Positions 8,800 to 17,088 of a stretch of DNA of 64,000 nucleotides are shown one piece after another. The notes beneath the pieces were generated by a model. That model saw nothing but the letters and a program-made list of their open reading frames with translations. It did not search any database and had not been told where the DNA came from. Source of the DNA: Rhodococcus antarcticus (GTDB taxonomy: Bacteria; Actinomycetota; Actinomycetes; Mycobacteriales; Mycobacteriaceae). The stretch is taken from positions 3,410,001-3,474,000 of the forward strand of contig NZ_CP110615.1 in assembly GCF_026153295.1 (NCBI RefSeq), written 5' to 3'. The stretch's first letter is position 1. The number at the start of each line of letters is the position of its first letter. The position numbers and the translations under genes are program-made.

Positions 8800-9087
8800 A
8801 TGCGTCATTACGAACTGATGATCATCCTCGATCCCAACCTCGACGAGCGCACCGTCGCTCCGTCGCTCGACACGTTCCTCAACGTGGTCCGCAAGGACGG
8901 CGGCTCGATCGAGAAGGTGGAGGTCTGGGGCAAGCGCAGGCTCGCCTTCGAGATCCTCAAGCACGCCGAGGGCATCTACGCGGTGATCGACATCGCGTGC
9001 GAGCCGGCCACCGTCAAGGAGCTGGACCGCCAGCTGTCCCTGAACGAGTCGGTGCTCCGTACCAAGGTGATGCGGCAGGACGCCTGA
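8800..9087 (+). CDS. rpsF: 30S ribosomal protein S6
   Basis: A 95-residue S6 beginning [18 protein letters not shown], with the typical GKRRLAFEI core and C-terminal VLRTKVMR. It binds S18 and the central domain of 16S rRNA. The ATG is preceded by AGGAGGTGA at 8782-8790. First gene of the rpsF-ssb-rpsR-rplI operon, with gaps of 40, 88 and 22 nt to the following genes. Confidence 0.98.
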   Translation: MRHYELMIILDPNLDERTVAPSLDTFLNVVRKDGGSIEKVEVWGKRRLAFEILKHAEGIYAVIDIACEPATVKELDRQLSLNESVLRTKVMRQDA

Positions 9088-9127
9088 GCAGACCGCTCAG
9101 GTCCCCACCGAACTCGGAGGAGACACC

Positions 9128-9691
9128 ATGGCAGGCGAGACCATCATGACCGTCGTCGGCAACCTCACGGCCGACCCGGAGCTGCGCTTCACCCCCTCGG
9201 GTGCGGCGGTGGCCACCTTCACGGTGGCCTCCACCCCGCGCAAGTACAACGCGCAGACGTCGCAGTGGGAGGACGGCAACGCGCTGTTCCTGCGCTGCAA
9301 CATCTGGCGCCAGGCCGCGGAGAACGTGGCCGAGTCCCTCACCCGCGGCTCGCGGGTCATCGTCTCCGGACGGCTGCAGCAGCGGTCGTTCGAGACGAAG
9401 GAGGGAGAGAAGCGCACCGTCATCGAGCTCGAGGTCGACGAGGTCGGCCCGTCCCTGAAGTACGCCACGGCCAAGGTCAACAAGGCCAGCCGTGGTGACG
9501 GCGGCGGCGGCGGGTTCGGTGGCGGCAACGGTGGTGGCGGCAACGGTGGTGGCGGCGGTGCCGGTTCCCGGGGTGGCTCGTCCGGTGGTTCCTCCGCCGG
9601 CGGTGACGACCCGTGGGGCTCGGCCCCGGCCAGCTCCGGCGGCGGCTCCTTCGGTGGTTCCGGTGGCTCCTCCGACGAGCCGCCGTTCTGA
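9128..9691 (+). CDS. ssb: Single-stranded DNA-binding protein
   Basis: A 187-residue SSB: an OB fold over about 1-115 ([20 protein letters not shown], then [11 protein letters not shown] and [11 protein letters not shown]), a Gly-rich flexible linker, and the acidic tip SSDEPPF that recruits repair and replication partners. It coats single-stranded DNA in replication and repair. Ribosome site GGAGGAG lies just before the ATG. Its place between rpsF and rpsR is the standard actinobacterial order. Confidence 0.98.
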   Translation: MAGETIMTVVGNLTADPELRFTPSGAAVATFTVASTPRKYNAQTSQWEDGNALFLRCNIWRQAAENVAESLTRGSRVIVSGRLQQRSFETKEGEKRTVIELEVDEVGPSLKYATAKVNKASRGDGGGGGFGGGNGGGGNGGGGGAGSRGGSSGGSSAGGDDPWGSAPASSGGGSFGGSGGSSDEPPF

Positions 9692-9724
9692 GCCTGGCCC
9701 CCAGCCCGGCTCGCACGCACGCAG

Positions 9725-9760
9725 GACCCCGACCGAGTGCCCCCGGGCACCGGTCGGGTC
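9725..9760 (+). other. Stem-loop between ssb and rpsR
   Basis: GACCCCGACCG and CGGTCGGGTC form a strong stem with an inner GCCC/GGGC pairing, just before the rpsR ribosome site. It could be an internal processing or attenuation element that sets the SSB to S18 ratio; this is inference. Confidence 0.45.
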
Positions 9761-9779
9761 ACAGATCAGGAGAAGTTCC

Positions 9780-10016
9780 ATGGCCAAGGCGCCAGAGAAG
9801 CCGATCAAGAAGAAGGTCTGCGCCTTCTGCAAGGACAAGGTCGAGCTCATCGACTACAAGGACACGATGGTGCTGCGCAAGGCCATCAGCGACCGGGGCA
9901 AGATCCGGCCGCGCCGCGTCACCGGCAACTGCGTCCAGCACCAGAGCAAGGTCGCCCAGGCGGTCAAGAACTGCCGCGAGGTCGCCCTCATCCCGTACAC
10001 CACCACCGGTCGCTGA
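9780..10016 (+). CDS. rpsR: 30S ribosomal protein S18
   Basis: A 78-residue S18 starting at the ATG at 9780 with AGGAGAAG upstream. [11 protein letters not shown] carries a CxxC pair and a later Cys is in VTGNCVQHQ, so this is the zinc-binding (C+) form of S18. Actinobacteria often keep a second, cysteine-free S18 elsewhere under Zur control; none is in this window. Core motif RPRRVTGNC is intact. Cotranscribed with rpsF and ssb. Confidence 0.97.
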   Translation: MAKAPEKPIKKKVCAFCKDKVELIDYKDTMVLRKAISDRGKIRPRRVTGNCVQHQSKVAQAVKNCREVALIPYTTTGR

Positions 10017-10038
10017 CCGAGGAAGGACTGCACACGAC

Positions 10039-10494
10039 ATGAAGCTCATCCTCACTGCTGACGTCGCCAACCTCGGTGAGCCCGGGGACAAGGTCGAGGT
10101 CAAGGACGGCTACGGCCGCAACTTCCTGCTGCCCCGCGGGCTGGCCATCCAGGCCACCCGCGGAGCCGAGAAGCAGGTCGAGTCCATCCGCCGCGCGCAG
10201 GAGACCCGGGCCATCCGCGGTCTCGAGCACGCCAACGAGGTGAAGACCGCGCTCGAGGGTCTCGCCGTGTCGCTGCCGGTCCGTGCGGCCGGCAAGTCGG
10301 GCAAGCTGTTCGGCTCGGTCACCCCGGGTGACGTCGCCGGCGCGGTCAAGACCGCGGGCGGTCCGGTCCTCGACCGGCGCACCATCGAGCTGCCGGCGGA
10401 GCACATCAAGTCCGCGGGCAAGCACGCGATCACGGTGCGCCTGCACCCCGAGGTCACCGCGCAGTTCACCCTCGAGGTCGTCGCCGCGAGCTGA
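10039..10494 (+). CDS. rplI: 50S ribosomal protein L9
   Basis: A 151-residue L9: [20 protein letters not shown] then [14 protein letters not shown] form the N-terminal rRNA-binding domain, followed by the long connecting helix and a C-terminal domain ending [24 protein letters not shown] lies about 13 nt before the ATG. It is the last gene of the operon; a perfect 16-bp hairpin follows at 10546. Confidence 0.98.
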   Translation: MKLILTADVANLGEPGDKVEVKDGYGRNFLLPRGLAIQATRGAEKQVESIRRAQETRAIRGLEHANEVKTALEGLAVSLPVRAAGKSGKLFGSVTPGDVAGAVKTAGGPVLDRRTIELPAEHIKSAGKHAITVRLHPEVTAQFTLEVVAAS

Positions 10495-10545
10495 CCCTCG
10501 ACCACGGCCCCGGCCGTGCCTCGAGACGCGGGTGCAGCCCGCTCC

Positions 10546-10579
10546 AGGACCCCCGTCGACCCCGGTCGACGGGGGTCCT
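10546..10579 (+). terminator. Terminator hairpin after rplI
   Basis: A perfect 16-bp inverted repeat (10546-10561 with 10564-10579) separated by 2 nt, half of it the GTCGAC core. There is no T-run, usual for high-GC actinobacteria. It lies 51 bp after the rplI stop. Confidence 0.75.
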
Positions 10580-10607
10580 CGGCGTCCGGGTCTCCGCCCA
10601 CCAGGGC

Positions 10608-10840
10608 TGTGGACAGCTGCTGTGCACGACGCGCGGGCCGGTGAGCGGCATCACCGGGAGTTCACCGGACACGCCCGACGTGTCAACCCCAGCGACACGC
10701 CGCAACGGGTTTCCATCCCCAGGCCCTGAGCGCCAGAAATACCCTCTGATCTGCAGGGACGTGGATGACGACTCCCGTTGTCCCCAGGTTGTCCCCAGGT
10801 GGTGCACACAAGTTGGTCCCGACACGCCGAGTTGTCCCCA
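10608..10840. promoter_or_regulatory. DnaA-box-like cluster in the dnaB leader
   Basis: The 499-bp gap before dnaB contains TTGTCCCCA at 10778-10786, 10789-10797 and 10832-10840, and CTGTCCACA on the minus strand at 10608-10616. The actinobacterial DnaA box is close to TTGTCCACA, so the minus-strand site differs at one base and the three plus-strand sites at one base (C for A at position 7). Two of them are spaced 11 bp, one helical turn. This may be DnaA control of dnaB; that is inference. Confidence 0.4.
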
Positions 10841-10993
10841 CGTGCTCCACAGGTCTGCGCACACGGGCGGTTGGACAGCCCCCTCCGGCGCCCTACCGTC
10901 ACCTGGTCCCGGACCCCGCGCGCACCGCGGGAACTGTCGGGGTTGGTGGGTAGACCGGGCGGGATCCGTTCGGTGAGGTGGAGGAGGTCGCTC

Positions 10994-12394
10994 GTGGCGC
11001 TGGTCGACGATCGTGGACGGTCGCTCGCACCGGCGCAGGGCGCCCCCAGGGCCGAGCCCCCCAGCGAGGACTTCGGCCGCCAGCCGCCGCAGGACATGGC
11101 CGCCGAGCAGTCGGTGCTCGGCGGCATGCTGCTGAGCAAGGACGCCATCGCGGACGTGCTCGAGGTGCTCGCCTCGGCCGACTTCTACCGTCCCGCCCAC
11201 CAGTCCGTCTACGACTGCATCCTGGACCTCTACGGCCGGGGCGAGCCGGCGGACGCCATCACGATCTCCGCCGAGCTCGACCGTCGTGGCGAGCTCCGTC
11301 GCGTGGGCGGCGCGCCGTACCTGCACACCCTCATCGCCACCGTCCCCACGGCGGCCAACGCAGGCTTCTACGCCGAGATCGTGGCGGAGAAGGCGATCCT
11401 GCGCCGGCTCGTGCAGGCCGGCACGCGGATCGTGCAGTACGGCTACGCGGGGGCGGACGGCCAGGACGTGGCGGAGGTGGTGGACCGGGCGCAGGCCGAG
11501 GTCTACGAGGTGACCGAGCGGCGCACCAGCGAGGACTTCGTCGCCCTGGAGGAGCTGCTCCAGCCGACCATGGACGAGATCGACGCCATCGCCAGCCGTG
11601 GCGGCATGTCGCTGGGCGTCCCCACGGGCATCGACGACTTCGACGCGATCACCAACGGCCTGCACCCCGGCCAGATGATCATCGTCGCGGCGCGGCCCGG
11701 CGTGGGCAAGTCGACCCTGGGACTGGACTGGGTGCGCTCGTGCTCCATCAAGCACGGCATGCCGAGCGTGGTGTTCAGCCTGGAGATGAGCCGCACGGAG
11801 ATCGTCATGCGGCTGCTCTCGGCCGAGGCGCAGATCCAGCTCGGGGCCATGCGCTCGGGGAAGATGACCGACGACGACTGGACCCGGCTGGCGCGGCGGA
11901 TGAGCGAGATCAGCGAGGCGCCGCTGTTCATCGACGACTCACCGAACCTGACCATGATGGAGATCCGCGCGAAGGCCCGGCGCCTCAAGCAGCGCCACGG
12001 GCTCAAGCTCATCGTTGTGGACTACCTGCAGCTGATGAGCTCGGGCAAGAAGGTGGAGAGCCGCCAGCAGGAGGTCAGCGAGTTCTCCCGGCACCTCAAG
12101 CTGCTGGCCAAGGAGCTCGAGGTCCCGGTGGTCGCGATCAGCCAGCTCAACCGTGGCCCTGAGCAGCGCGCGGACAAGAAGCCGATGCTCTCGGACCTCC
12201 GTGAGTCGGGCTCGCTGGAGCAGGACGCGGACATGGTGATCCTGATCCACCGCCCCGACGCGAGCGACCGGGACGACCCGCGGGCCGGCGAGGCGGACCT
12301 CATCCTGGGCAAGCACCGCAACGGTCCCACGGACACCATCACCGTGGTGCCGCAGCTGCACTACTCACGCTTCGTGAACATGGCCCGCGGCTGA
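10994..12394 (+). CDS. dnaB: Replicative DNA helicase DnaB
   Basis: A 466-residue hexameric helicase that unwinds DNA at the fork and binds primase. The GTG at 10994 (MALVDDRGRS) has GGAGGAGG upstream; longer in-frame extensions run into the regulatory leader. The N-terminal domain (QDMAAEQSVLGGMLL) is followed by the RecA-type domain with Walker A ARPGVGKST (about 233-241), FSLEMSR, Walker B LIVVDYLQLM, SQLNRGPEQR and DLRESGSLEQDADMV. No intein is present, in contrast to several mycobacterial dnaB genes. It closes the conserved ponA-rpsF-dnaB block. Confidence 0.97.
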   Translation: MALVDDRGRSLAPAQGAPRAEPPSEDFGRQPPQDMAAEQSVLGGMLLSKDAIADVLEVLASADFYRPAHQSVYDCILDLYGRGEPADAITISAELDRRGELRRVGGAPYLHTLIATVPTAANAGFYAEIVAEKAILRRLVQAGTRIVQYGYAGADGQDVAEVVDRAQAEVYEVTERRTSEDFVALEELLQPTMDEIDAIASRGGMSLGVPTGIDDFDAITNGLHPGQMIIVAARPGVGKSTLGLDWVRSCSIKHGMPSVVFSLEMSRTEIVMRLLSAEAQIQLGAMRSGKMTDDDWTRLARRMSEISEAPLFIDDSPNLTMMEIRAKARRLKQRHGLKLIVVDYLQLMSSGKKVESRQQEVSEFSRHLKLLAKELEVPVVAISQLNRGPEQRADKKPMLSDLRESGSLEQDADMVILIHRPDASDRDDPRAGEADLILGKHRNGPTDTITVVPQLHYSRFVNMARG

Positions 12395-12610
12395 GCGGGG
12401 CGCGTCGGACCAGCGGGCACCCGGGGCGGGGGGTCGCAGCGCCCGGGGCACCTCGCACTCGGGACCGGGGGCCACGTCGGCGGTCGGGAGCACCGGACCC
12501 CGGGTGCGGTGCTGGCACACGCACCGACGCGCCACCCCGGTGCGTCCGGCGACCGCGTCCACGCACTGCACGGCGCTGTGCGGCTCCCGACAGGGTGTGC
12601 AGACGGCCAT
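12365..12610 (-). CDS. Small Cys-rich (zinc-ribbon-like) protein, antisense to the dnaB end
   Basis: An 81-residue frame starting MAVCTPCREPHSAVQC and continuing to RRCVCQH; the CxxC and CxC pairs are what a small zinc ribbon would show, and the rest is a Pro/Arg/Ala-rich tail. TACGGT (minus strand, 12617-12622) sits exactly 6 nt before the ATG at 12610, the same leaderless layout as several confident genes here. It runs about 30 bp into the 3' end of dnaB on the opposite strand. I do not recognise a named family. It could be spurious, but the cysteine pattern and promoter argue for a gene. Confidence 0.5.
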   Translation of the reverse strand: MAVCTPCREPHSAVQCVDAVAGRTGVARRCVCQHRTRGPVLPTADVAPGPECEVPRALRPPAPGARWSDAPRSAAGHVHEA

Positions 12611-12802
12611 GGGTTCACCGTAGGCGCCGCTGCTGACCAGCGGGTCCTCCACCGTGCGGCACGGTCGTCCACGCTGGACGGGGGGCCCGGCACGCCCTGA
12701 GCCTCCCGCGGCTCCCCGCGGCGTCCCCCCTGCCACGGGCACGCCCGGGTGCGGCCGCCCGGTTTCTCGCTCCCGGGGCGTCGGCCCCGGTACGCTCGGC
12801 GC

Positions 12803-13249
12803 GTGACCGCGACGGAGGACTTCGTGCTCGACGAGCAGCTGTGCTTCGCCCTGAACACCGCCTCGCGAGCGATGACCGGCTGCTACCGCCCCCTGCTCGA
12901 CGAGATCGGTCTGACGTACACGCAGTACGCGGTGATGCTCGTGCTCTGGGAGCAGGACAGCGTGACGCTGGGGTTGCTCGGTCACCGGCTCCAGCTCGAC
13001 TCCGGCACGCTGTCCCCGCTGCTCAAGCGCCTCGAGGGGCTGGGCCTGCTGACGCGTCGGCGTCGGGTGGAGGACGAGCGGACGGTGCAGGTGACGGTCA
13101 CCCCGGCCGGGCTGGCCCTGCGCGACCGGGCAGCGGCCGCCCAGCAGCAGGTGGTGGCCGCCACCGGCTTCGACCGCGAGGCGCTGGCCGAGATGCGTGA
13201 CGCGCTGCAGGCGCTGACCGGCCGGCTCCGCACCGCCTCCGCGTCCTGA
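12803..13249 (+). CDS. MarR/OhrR-family redox-type regulator, copy 1
   Basis: A 148-residue winged-helix regulator. The N-terminal DEQLCFALNTASRAM carries the cysteine at the position of the peroxide-sensing Cys of OhrR; the recognition region is LDSGTLSPLLKRLE and the wing DERTVQVTVT. TACGCT at 12791-12796 lies 6 nt before the GTG, so the message is probably leaderless. OhrR proteins repress organic hydroperoxide resistance genes, but no ohr gene is present in this window. A close paralogue (14650-15096) lies beyond the nickel/cobalt transporter, so the two bracket it. Target genes cannot be read from the sequence. Confidence 0.85.
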   Translation: MTATEDFVLDEQLCFALNTASRAMTGCYRPLLDEIGLTYTQYAVMLVLWEQDSVTLGLLGHRLQLDSGTLSPLLKRLEGLGLLTRRRRVEDERTVQVTVTPAGLALRDRAAAAQQQVVAATGFDREALAEMRDALQALTGRLRTASAS

Positions 13250-13253
13250 CCCC

Positions 13254-14375
13254 TCAGTCCGCGTCGGTCCCCACCCGCTCGGGCAGGGCCCACCGCTGCT
13301 CGACCCCGCCGAGCTTCCAGAACGCGACGGCAGCGGCCCACACCACGACGAACAGCCCGACGACGATGAAGCCGACGTTCGTGAGGTCCACCCGGGCGAT
13401 GGCGTTGGTGACCGGGTCGTCCAGCGCGAGCTTCGCGTGGAACACCCCCACCAGCTCGATGCCGCCGATGATGATGGCCACGGCCACCGACAGGCCCGTG
13501 ATGGTGAGGTTGTAGTAGATCTTGCGGATCGGGTTCGCAAAGGCCCACCGGTAGGCGACGTTCATGAACGCGCCGTCCAGGGTGTCGAACAGCGTCATGC
13601 CGGCCGTGAACAGCAGCGGCAGCACCATCACCGCGTACCAGGGCAGCCCGCCCGCCGCCCCCGCGCCGGCGAGCACCAGCAGGGTGACCTCCGTGGCGGT
13701 GTCGAAGCCGAGGCCGAACAGCAGGCCGATCGGGTACATCTGCGCGGGGTGGCGGATGGATCGCATCAGCGGGCGCAGGAGCCGGGTGATGAACCCGCGG
13801 TCGTCGAGCGCGGCGTCGAGGGCGCTCGAGTCGTAGCCCTGCGTGCGGGCGCGGCGGTAGACGCGGACGATGCCGACCATCGCGACGAGGTTGAGCACTC
13901 CGATGAGCAGCAGGAAGGTGCCGGACACCGACGTGCCGATGATGCCCAGGGCCTGGTGGGCGGAGGAGTCGGCGTTGGTCAGGGTCCCGACGACCTTGGC
14001 CCCCACCGCGACGAGTCCCGCGAGGATGACGACAATCGTCGAGTGGCCCAGGGCGAACCAGAAGCCCACCGAGACCGGTTTCCTCCCGTCGGCGAGCAGC
14101 TTGCGGGTGGTGTTGTCGATGGCGGCGATGTGGTCGATGTCGAAGGCGTGCCGGACCCCGAGGGTGAACGCGGTGACCCCCAGGCCGACGCCGAACACCT
14201 GCGCCCCCAGCGTCAGGTTCTGGGGGACGACGGCTCCGAGGAGCACCGCCCAGGCCACGACGTTCATGACGAGGACGACGCCGAGCACACCGGCGACGCT
14301 GCGCCACTCGGGGCGGCTCAGCCGGGCGGAGGACACGGTGGGGACAGCGGTGAGCGACGAAGGGGTCAGCGACAC
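13254..14375 (-). CDS. Nickel/cobalt transporter, NiCoT (HoxN/NixA) family
   Basis: A 373-residue polytopic permease for Ni2+ or Co2+. The signature RHAFDIDHIAAIDN (about 75-88) gives the HX4DH metal site, and LGFDTATE and GHSTIVV are further family motifs. The GTG at 14375 is chosen because AGAGGAA precedes it and because upstream sequence is a cobalamin riboswitch; longer frames read through that RNA and are not genuine. Control by B12 implies that cobalt, the B12 metal, is the physiological substrate. It ends 4 bp after the MarR gene, tail to tail. C-terminal sequence ends in PERVGTDAD. Confidence 0.92.
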   Translation of the reverse strand: MSLTPSSLTAVPTVSSARLSRPEWRSVAGVLGVVLVMNVVAWAVLLGAVVPQNLTLGAQVFGVGLGVTAFTLGVRHAFDIDHIAAIDNTTRKLLADGRKPVSVGFWFALGHSTIVVILAGLVAVGAKVVGTLTNADSSAHQALGIIGTSVSGTFLLLIGVLNLVAMVGIVRVYRRARTQGYDSSALDAALDDRGFITRLLRPLMRSIRHPAQMYPIGLLFGLGFDTATEVTLLVLAGAGAAGGLPWYAVMVLPLLFTAGMTLFDTLDGAFMNVAYRWAFANPIRKIYYNLTITGLSVAVAIIIGGIELVGVFHAKLALDDPVTNAIARVDLTNVGFIVVGLFVVVWAAAVAFWKLGGVEQRWALPERVGTDAD

Positions 14376-14426
14376 AGGGAGTTCCTCTTCCAGCACCTCG
14401 TGGACGGGATCGAGCGTGCCCCGGCC

Positions 14427-14575
14427 GGTCTCCTGGCTCGCGGACGTCGGAGGTTCGCTCCGCTGCCCGGACCGCCTTCCCAGGTGCGTGGCACCCAGTG
14501 GCGAGATGGTCCGAGCTCGTCTGCTCACAGTGGCGAGGGCCGCTCCGGTGTCTCACCGGATTCCCGAGCACCGAG
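14427..14575 (-). promoter_or_regulatory. Cobalamin (adenosylcobalamin) riboswitch
   Basis: Read on the minus strand the region contains the ordered class I landmarks: GGTGCTCGGGAATCCGGTGA, CCGGAGCGGCCCTCGCCACT, then CACTGGGTGCC, CACCTGGGAAGGCGG, and the B12 box GCGAGCCAGGAGACC. Spacing and order match the consensus. It lies in the leader of the NiCoT gene, about 50 nt before its start, so high B12 should shut off cobalt uptake. Confidence 0.95.
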
Positions 14576-14583
14576 GCGCGGCG

Positions 14584-14613
14584 AGCGTAGCCCGGCGGGC
14601 GTGGTGCCGGCAA
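14584..14613 (-). promoter_or_regulatory. Promoter of the riboswitch-NiCoT transcript
   Basis: TTGCCG (14608-14613) and TACGCT (14584-14589), 18 bp apart on the minus strand, put the start point near 14577, just at the 5' edge of the riboswitch. Confidence 0.65.
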
Positions 14614-14649
14614 GCCTGAACACTTCTTCAGACGTGCGCAGGTAGGGGC

Positions 14650-15096
14650 TCACGGCTCCAGGGAGGCCGCGAGCTCGACCGCCAGCGTGCGCAGCTGCGC
14701 GACGAGCGCCGCCTGGCCCGGAGTGGTCAGGGCGGTCGCGTCGCAGATGGCGGCGGGGACGTGGGCGGCGCGGGCCTCCAGGCCACGGCCGGCCGCGGTC
14801 AGGCCGACGGTCACCGAGCGCTCGTCGCGGCTCGCCCGGGTGCGGGTGACCAGCCCCATCGCCTCGAGCCGCTTGAGCAGGGGGGAGAGCGTGCTGGACT
14901 CGAGGTCCAGCCGTGCACCGACCTGGCCCACGGAGGCGTCACCCTCCTCCCACAGCAGGACCATGACGAGGTACTGCGGGTAGGTCAGGCCCAGCTCGCC
15001 CAGCAGGGGCCGGTAGCGCGAGGTCATCGCGCGGGAGGCGGTGTAGAGCGCCAGGCAGAGGCGTTCGTCGAGGGTGACGGCGGCGGGCGTGGTCAT
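14650..15096 (-). CDS. MarR/OhrR-family regulator, copy 2
   Basis: A 148-residue paralogue of the regulator at 12803: DERLCLALYTASRAM, LGLTYPQYLVMVLLWEEG, LESSTLSPLLKRLEAMGLV and DERSVTVGLT align almost word for word. The reactive-type N-terminal Cys is conserved. TATCGT (minus strand, 15103-15108) is 6 nt before the ATG, suggesting a leaderless message. It lies upstream of, and on the same strand as, the riboswitch-controlled transporter, but the riboswitch has its own promoter. Sensing of organic peroxides is a family property; its targets are not evident. Confidence 0.85.
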   Translation of the reverse strand: MTTPAAVTLDERLCLALYTASRAMTSRYRPLLGELGLTYPQYLVMVLLWEEGDASVGQVGARLDLESSTLSPLLKRLEAMGLVTRTRASRDERSVTVGLTAAGRGLEARAAHVPAAICDATALTTPGQAALVAQLRTLAVELAASLEP

Positions 15097-15210
15097 CCCG
15101 CCACGATACGTCCGCGGGCGCGACTGTGTCGTGCGCGACCGGTGTAGGCGGGCGCCCCCCGGGCCGGCCGGACCTGCAGGTCAGCGACGGAAGCATGCGT
15201 GGTCGACGAC

Positions 15211-15239
15211 TTTTCGGCCTCCCCCGTAGTGGTTATCGT
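15211..15239 (+). promoter_or_regulatory. Promoter and possible metal operator before the Zn/Mn ABC operon
   Basis: TTTTCG (15211-15216) and TATCGT (15234-15239) are 17 bp apart. The imperfect dyad GTTATCGTCGTCAAC overlaps the -10 and could bind a metal repressor of Zur, MntR or DtxR type; which one is not deducible. Confidence 0.45.
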
Positions 15240-15283
15240 CGTCAACAAGACCTGTTCCGTCGACCACGCCAGGAGCTCCCACG

Positions 15284-16201
15284 ATGCGCCGCGCCACCCT
15301 CGCACTGCCCGCCCTCGCTGCCACCGCGGCCCTCGTCCTCGCCGGCTGCAGCACGGCCTCCTCCAGCCCGGCGGCAGCCGGCGACGGGCCTCTGCGGGTC
15401 GTCGCCGCGGAGAACTTCTGGGGCAGCATCGCCGCCCAGCTGGGGGGCGACAAGGTCGACGTCACCAGCATCATCAGCTCGCCGGACGCAGACCCCCACG
15501 ACTACGAGGCCACCGCCTCCGACGGCCGAACGGTGGCCACGGCGGACATGACCATCGTCAACGGTGTCGGCTACGACGTCTGGGCCGGCGACCTCGCCGC
15601 CGCCAACCCCTCCGGCACGCGCACCGACCTCTCCGTGGGGGACCTGGTGGGCGCGAAGGAGGGCGACAACCCGCACCGCTGGTACAACCCGGCCGACGTC
15701 AGCAAGGTCGTCGACGCCATCACCGCCGACTACCAGGCCAAGGACCCGGCCAACAGCGGGTACTACGACCAGCAGAAGGCCGCCTTCACCGGCACCGCGC
15801 TGAAGGACTACGACGCCGTGATCGCCGACATCAGGGCGAAGTACAGCGGCACCCCGATCGGGGCGTCGGAGAGCATCGTGTCGATGTTCGCGCCGGCGCT
15901 GGGCCTGGACGTGCTCACCCCGCCGGACTTCCTCACCGCGATCAGCGAGGGCACCGAGCCCACCGCCGCGGACAAGTCCACCATCGACACCCAGATCAGC
16001 ACCGGCGCGATCAAGGTCTACGTCTACAACTCCCAGAACGCGACCCCCGACGTGCAGGCCCAGGTCGACGCGGCGAAGGCCAGGGGCATCCCCGTCAGCA
16101 CCATCACCGAGACGATGACCCCGGCCACCGCGAGCTGGGAGGACTGGCAGACCGCTCAGCTCACCGCGCTGGAGGCGGCACTGGCCCAGGCCGCGGCGTG
16201 A
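15284..16201 (+). CDS. Zn/Mn ABC importer, substrate-binding lipoprotein
   Basis: A 305-residue cluster A-I (ZnuA/TroA-type) binding protein. The signal peptide ends in the lipobox LAGC (Cys about 22), so the mature protein is lipid-anchored outside the membrane. Metal-ligand regions visible are PDADPHDYEAT (His), NPHRWYNP (His) and GASESIVSMFA, where a Glu stands where zinc-specific members often have His; Mn or Zn preference is therefore unclear. AGGAG precedes the ATG. It heads a four-gene operon whose members overlap by 4 nt. No His-rich loop of the classical ZnuA is seen. Confidence 0.88.
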   Translation: MRRATLALPALAATAALVLAGCSTASSSPAAAGDGPLRVVAAENFWGSIAAQLGGDKVDVTSIISSPDADPHDYEATASDGRTVATADMTIVNGVGYDVWAGDLAAANPSGTRTDLSVGDLVGAKEGDNPHRWYNPADVSKVVDAITADYQAKDPANSGYYDQQKAAFTGTALKDYDAVIADIRAKYSGTPIGASESIVSMFAPALGLDVLTPPDFLTAISEGTEPTAADKSTIDTQISTGAIKVYVYNSQNATPDVQAQVDAAKARGIPVSTITETMTPATASWEDWQTAQLTALEAALAQAAA

Positions 16202-17088
16202 CACCGGCCGCCCCCACCCACGGGGCGCCGGTGCGGGAGACTGCACCGGTGACCGCCACCGCCCTCCCCGTCCCGGTGGTGGAGCTGTCGGGGGCGGCGG
16301 TGAGCGTGGGGGGTCGGACGCTGTGGAGCGGGGTCGACCTCACCGTCGGCGCCGGGGAGTTCGTGGCGGTGCTCGGGCCCAACGGGGTCGGCAAGTCCAC
16401 CATGGTCAAGGCGCTGCTGGGGCTGCTGCCGCTGGCCCAGGGCGAGGCCCGGGTGCTGGGCCGGCCCGTGGGCACCGGCAACCCCGAGGTGGGCTACCTG
16501 CCCCAGCGGCGCAGCTTCGACGCCCAGCTGCGGGTGCGCGGGGTCGACGTGGTCCGCCTGGGCCTGGACGGCACGCGCTGGGGGGTGCCGCTGCCGCTGG
16601 CCGGCCGGTTCAGCGCCCGGGCCCGGGCGGCGCAGGCCCGGGTGCGCGAGGTGGTCGAGCTCGTCGGTGCCACCGCGTACGCGCACCGTCCCATCGGGGA
16701 GCTCTCCGGCGGCGAGCAGCAGCGCCTGCTCATCGCCCAGGCCCTGGCGTCGCGGCCCCGGCTGCTGCTGCTCGACGAGCCGCTGGACAGCCTGGACCTG
16801 CCCAACCAGGCCGCCGTGGCCGCGCTGATCTCCCGGATCTGCGCCACCGACGGCGTGACCGTGCTGATGGTCGCCCACGACGTGAACCCGATCCTCGGCT
16901 ACCTCGACACGGTGGTGTACCTGGCCCAGGGCGGGGCGGCGACGGGCACCCCGCGCGAGGTGATCACCTCCGAGACGCTCACCCGGCTCTACGGCACCCC
17001 GGTGGAGGTGCTGACCACCTCCGACGGCCGGCTCGTGGTGGTCGGTCAGCCGGAGGCGCCGCACACGCACTCCGAGCGCCACCCGTGA
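16198..17088 (+). CDS. Zn/Mn ABC importer, ATP-binding protein
   Basis: A 296-residue ATPase. The GTG at 16198 overlaps the preceding stop (GTGA), so translation is coupled. Walker A is GPNGVGKST (about residues 62-70), then Q-loop LPQRRSFD, signature LSGGEQQR, Walker B LLLLDEP and the switch His in VAHDVNP. The C-terminus HTHSERHP is His-rich. It energises uptake together with the two membrane subunits downstream. Confidence 0.92.
   Translation: MTPAAPTHGAPVRETAPVTATALPVPVVELSGAAVSVGGRTLWSGVDLTVGAGEFVAVLGPNGVGKSTMVKALLGLLPLAQGEARVLGRPVGTGNPEVGYLPQRRSFDAQLRVRGVDVVRLGLDGTRWGVPLPLAGRFSARARAAQARVREVVELVGATAYAHRPIGELSGGEQQRLLIAQALASRPRLLLLDEPLDSLDLPNQAAVAALISRICATDGVTVLMVAHDVNPILGYLDTVVYLAQGGAATGTPREVITSETLTRLYGTPVEVLTTSDGRLVVVGQPEAPHTHSERHP

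Noticed and set aside
11689-12394. Intein in dnaB, as in several mycobacteria
   Set aside because: Walker A and the downstream helicase motifs are contiguous and the length is normal (466 residues); no intein is present.
14376-14528. Longer N-terminus for the nickel/cobalt transporter
   Set aside because: It would translate through the cobalamin riboswitch; the GTG at 14375 has a ribosome site just upstream.
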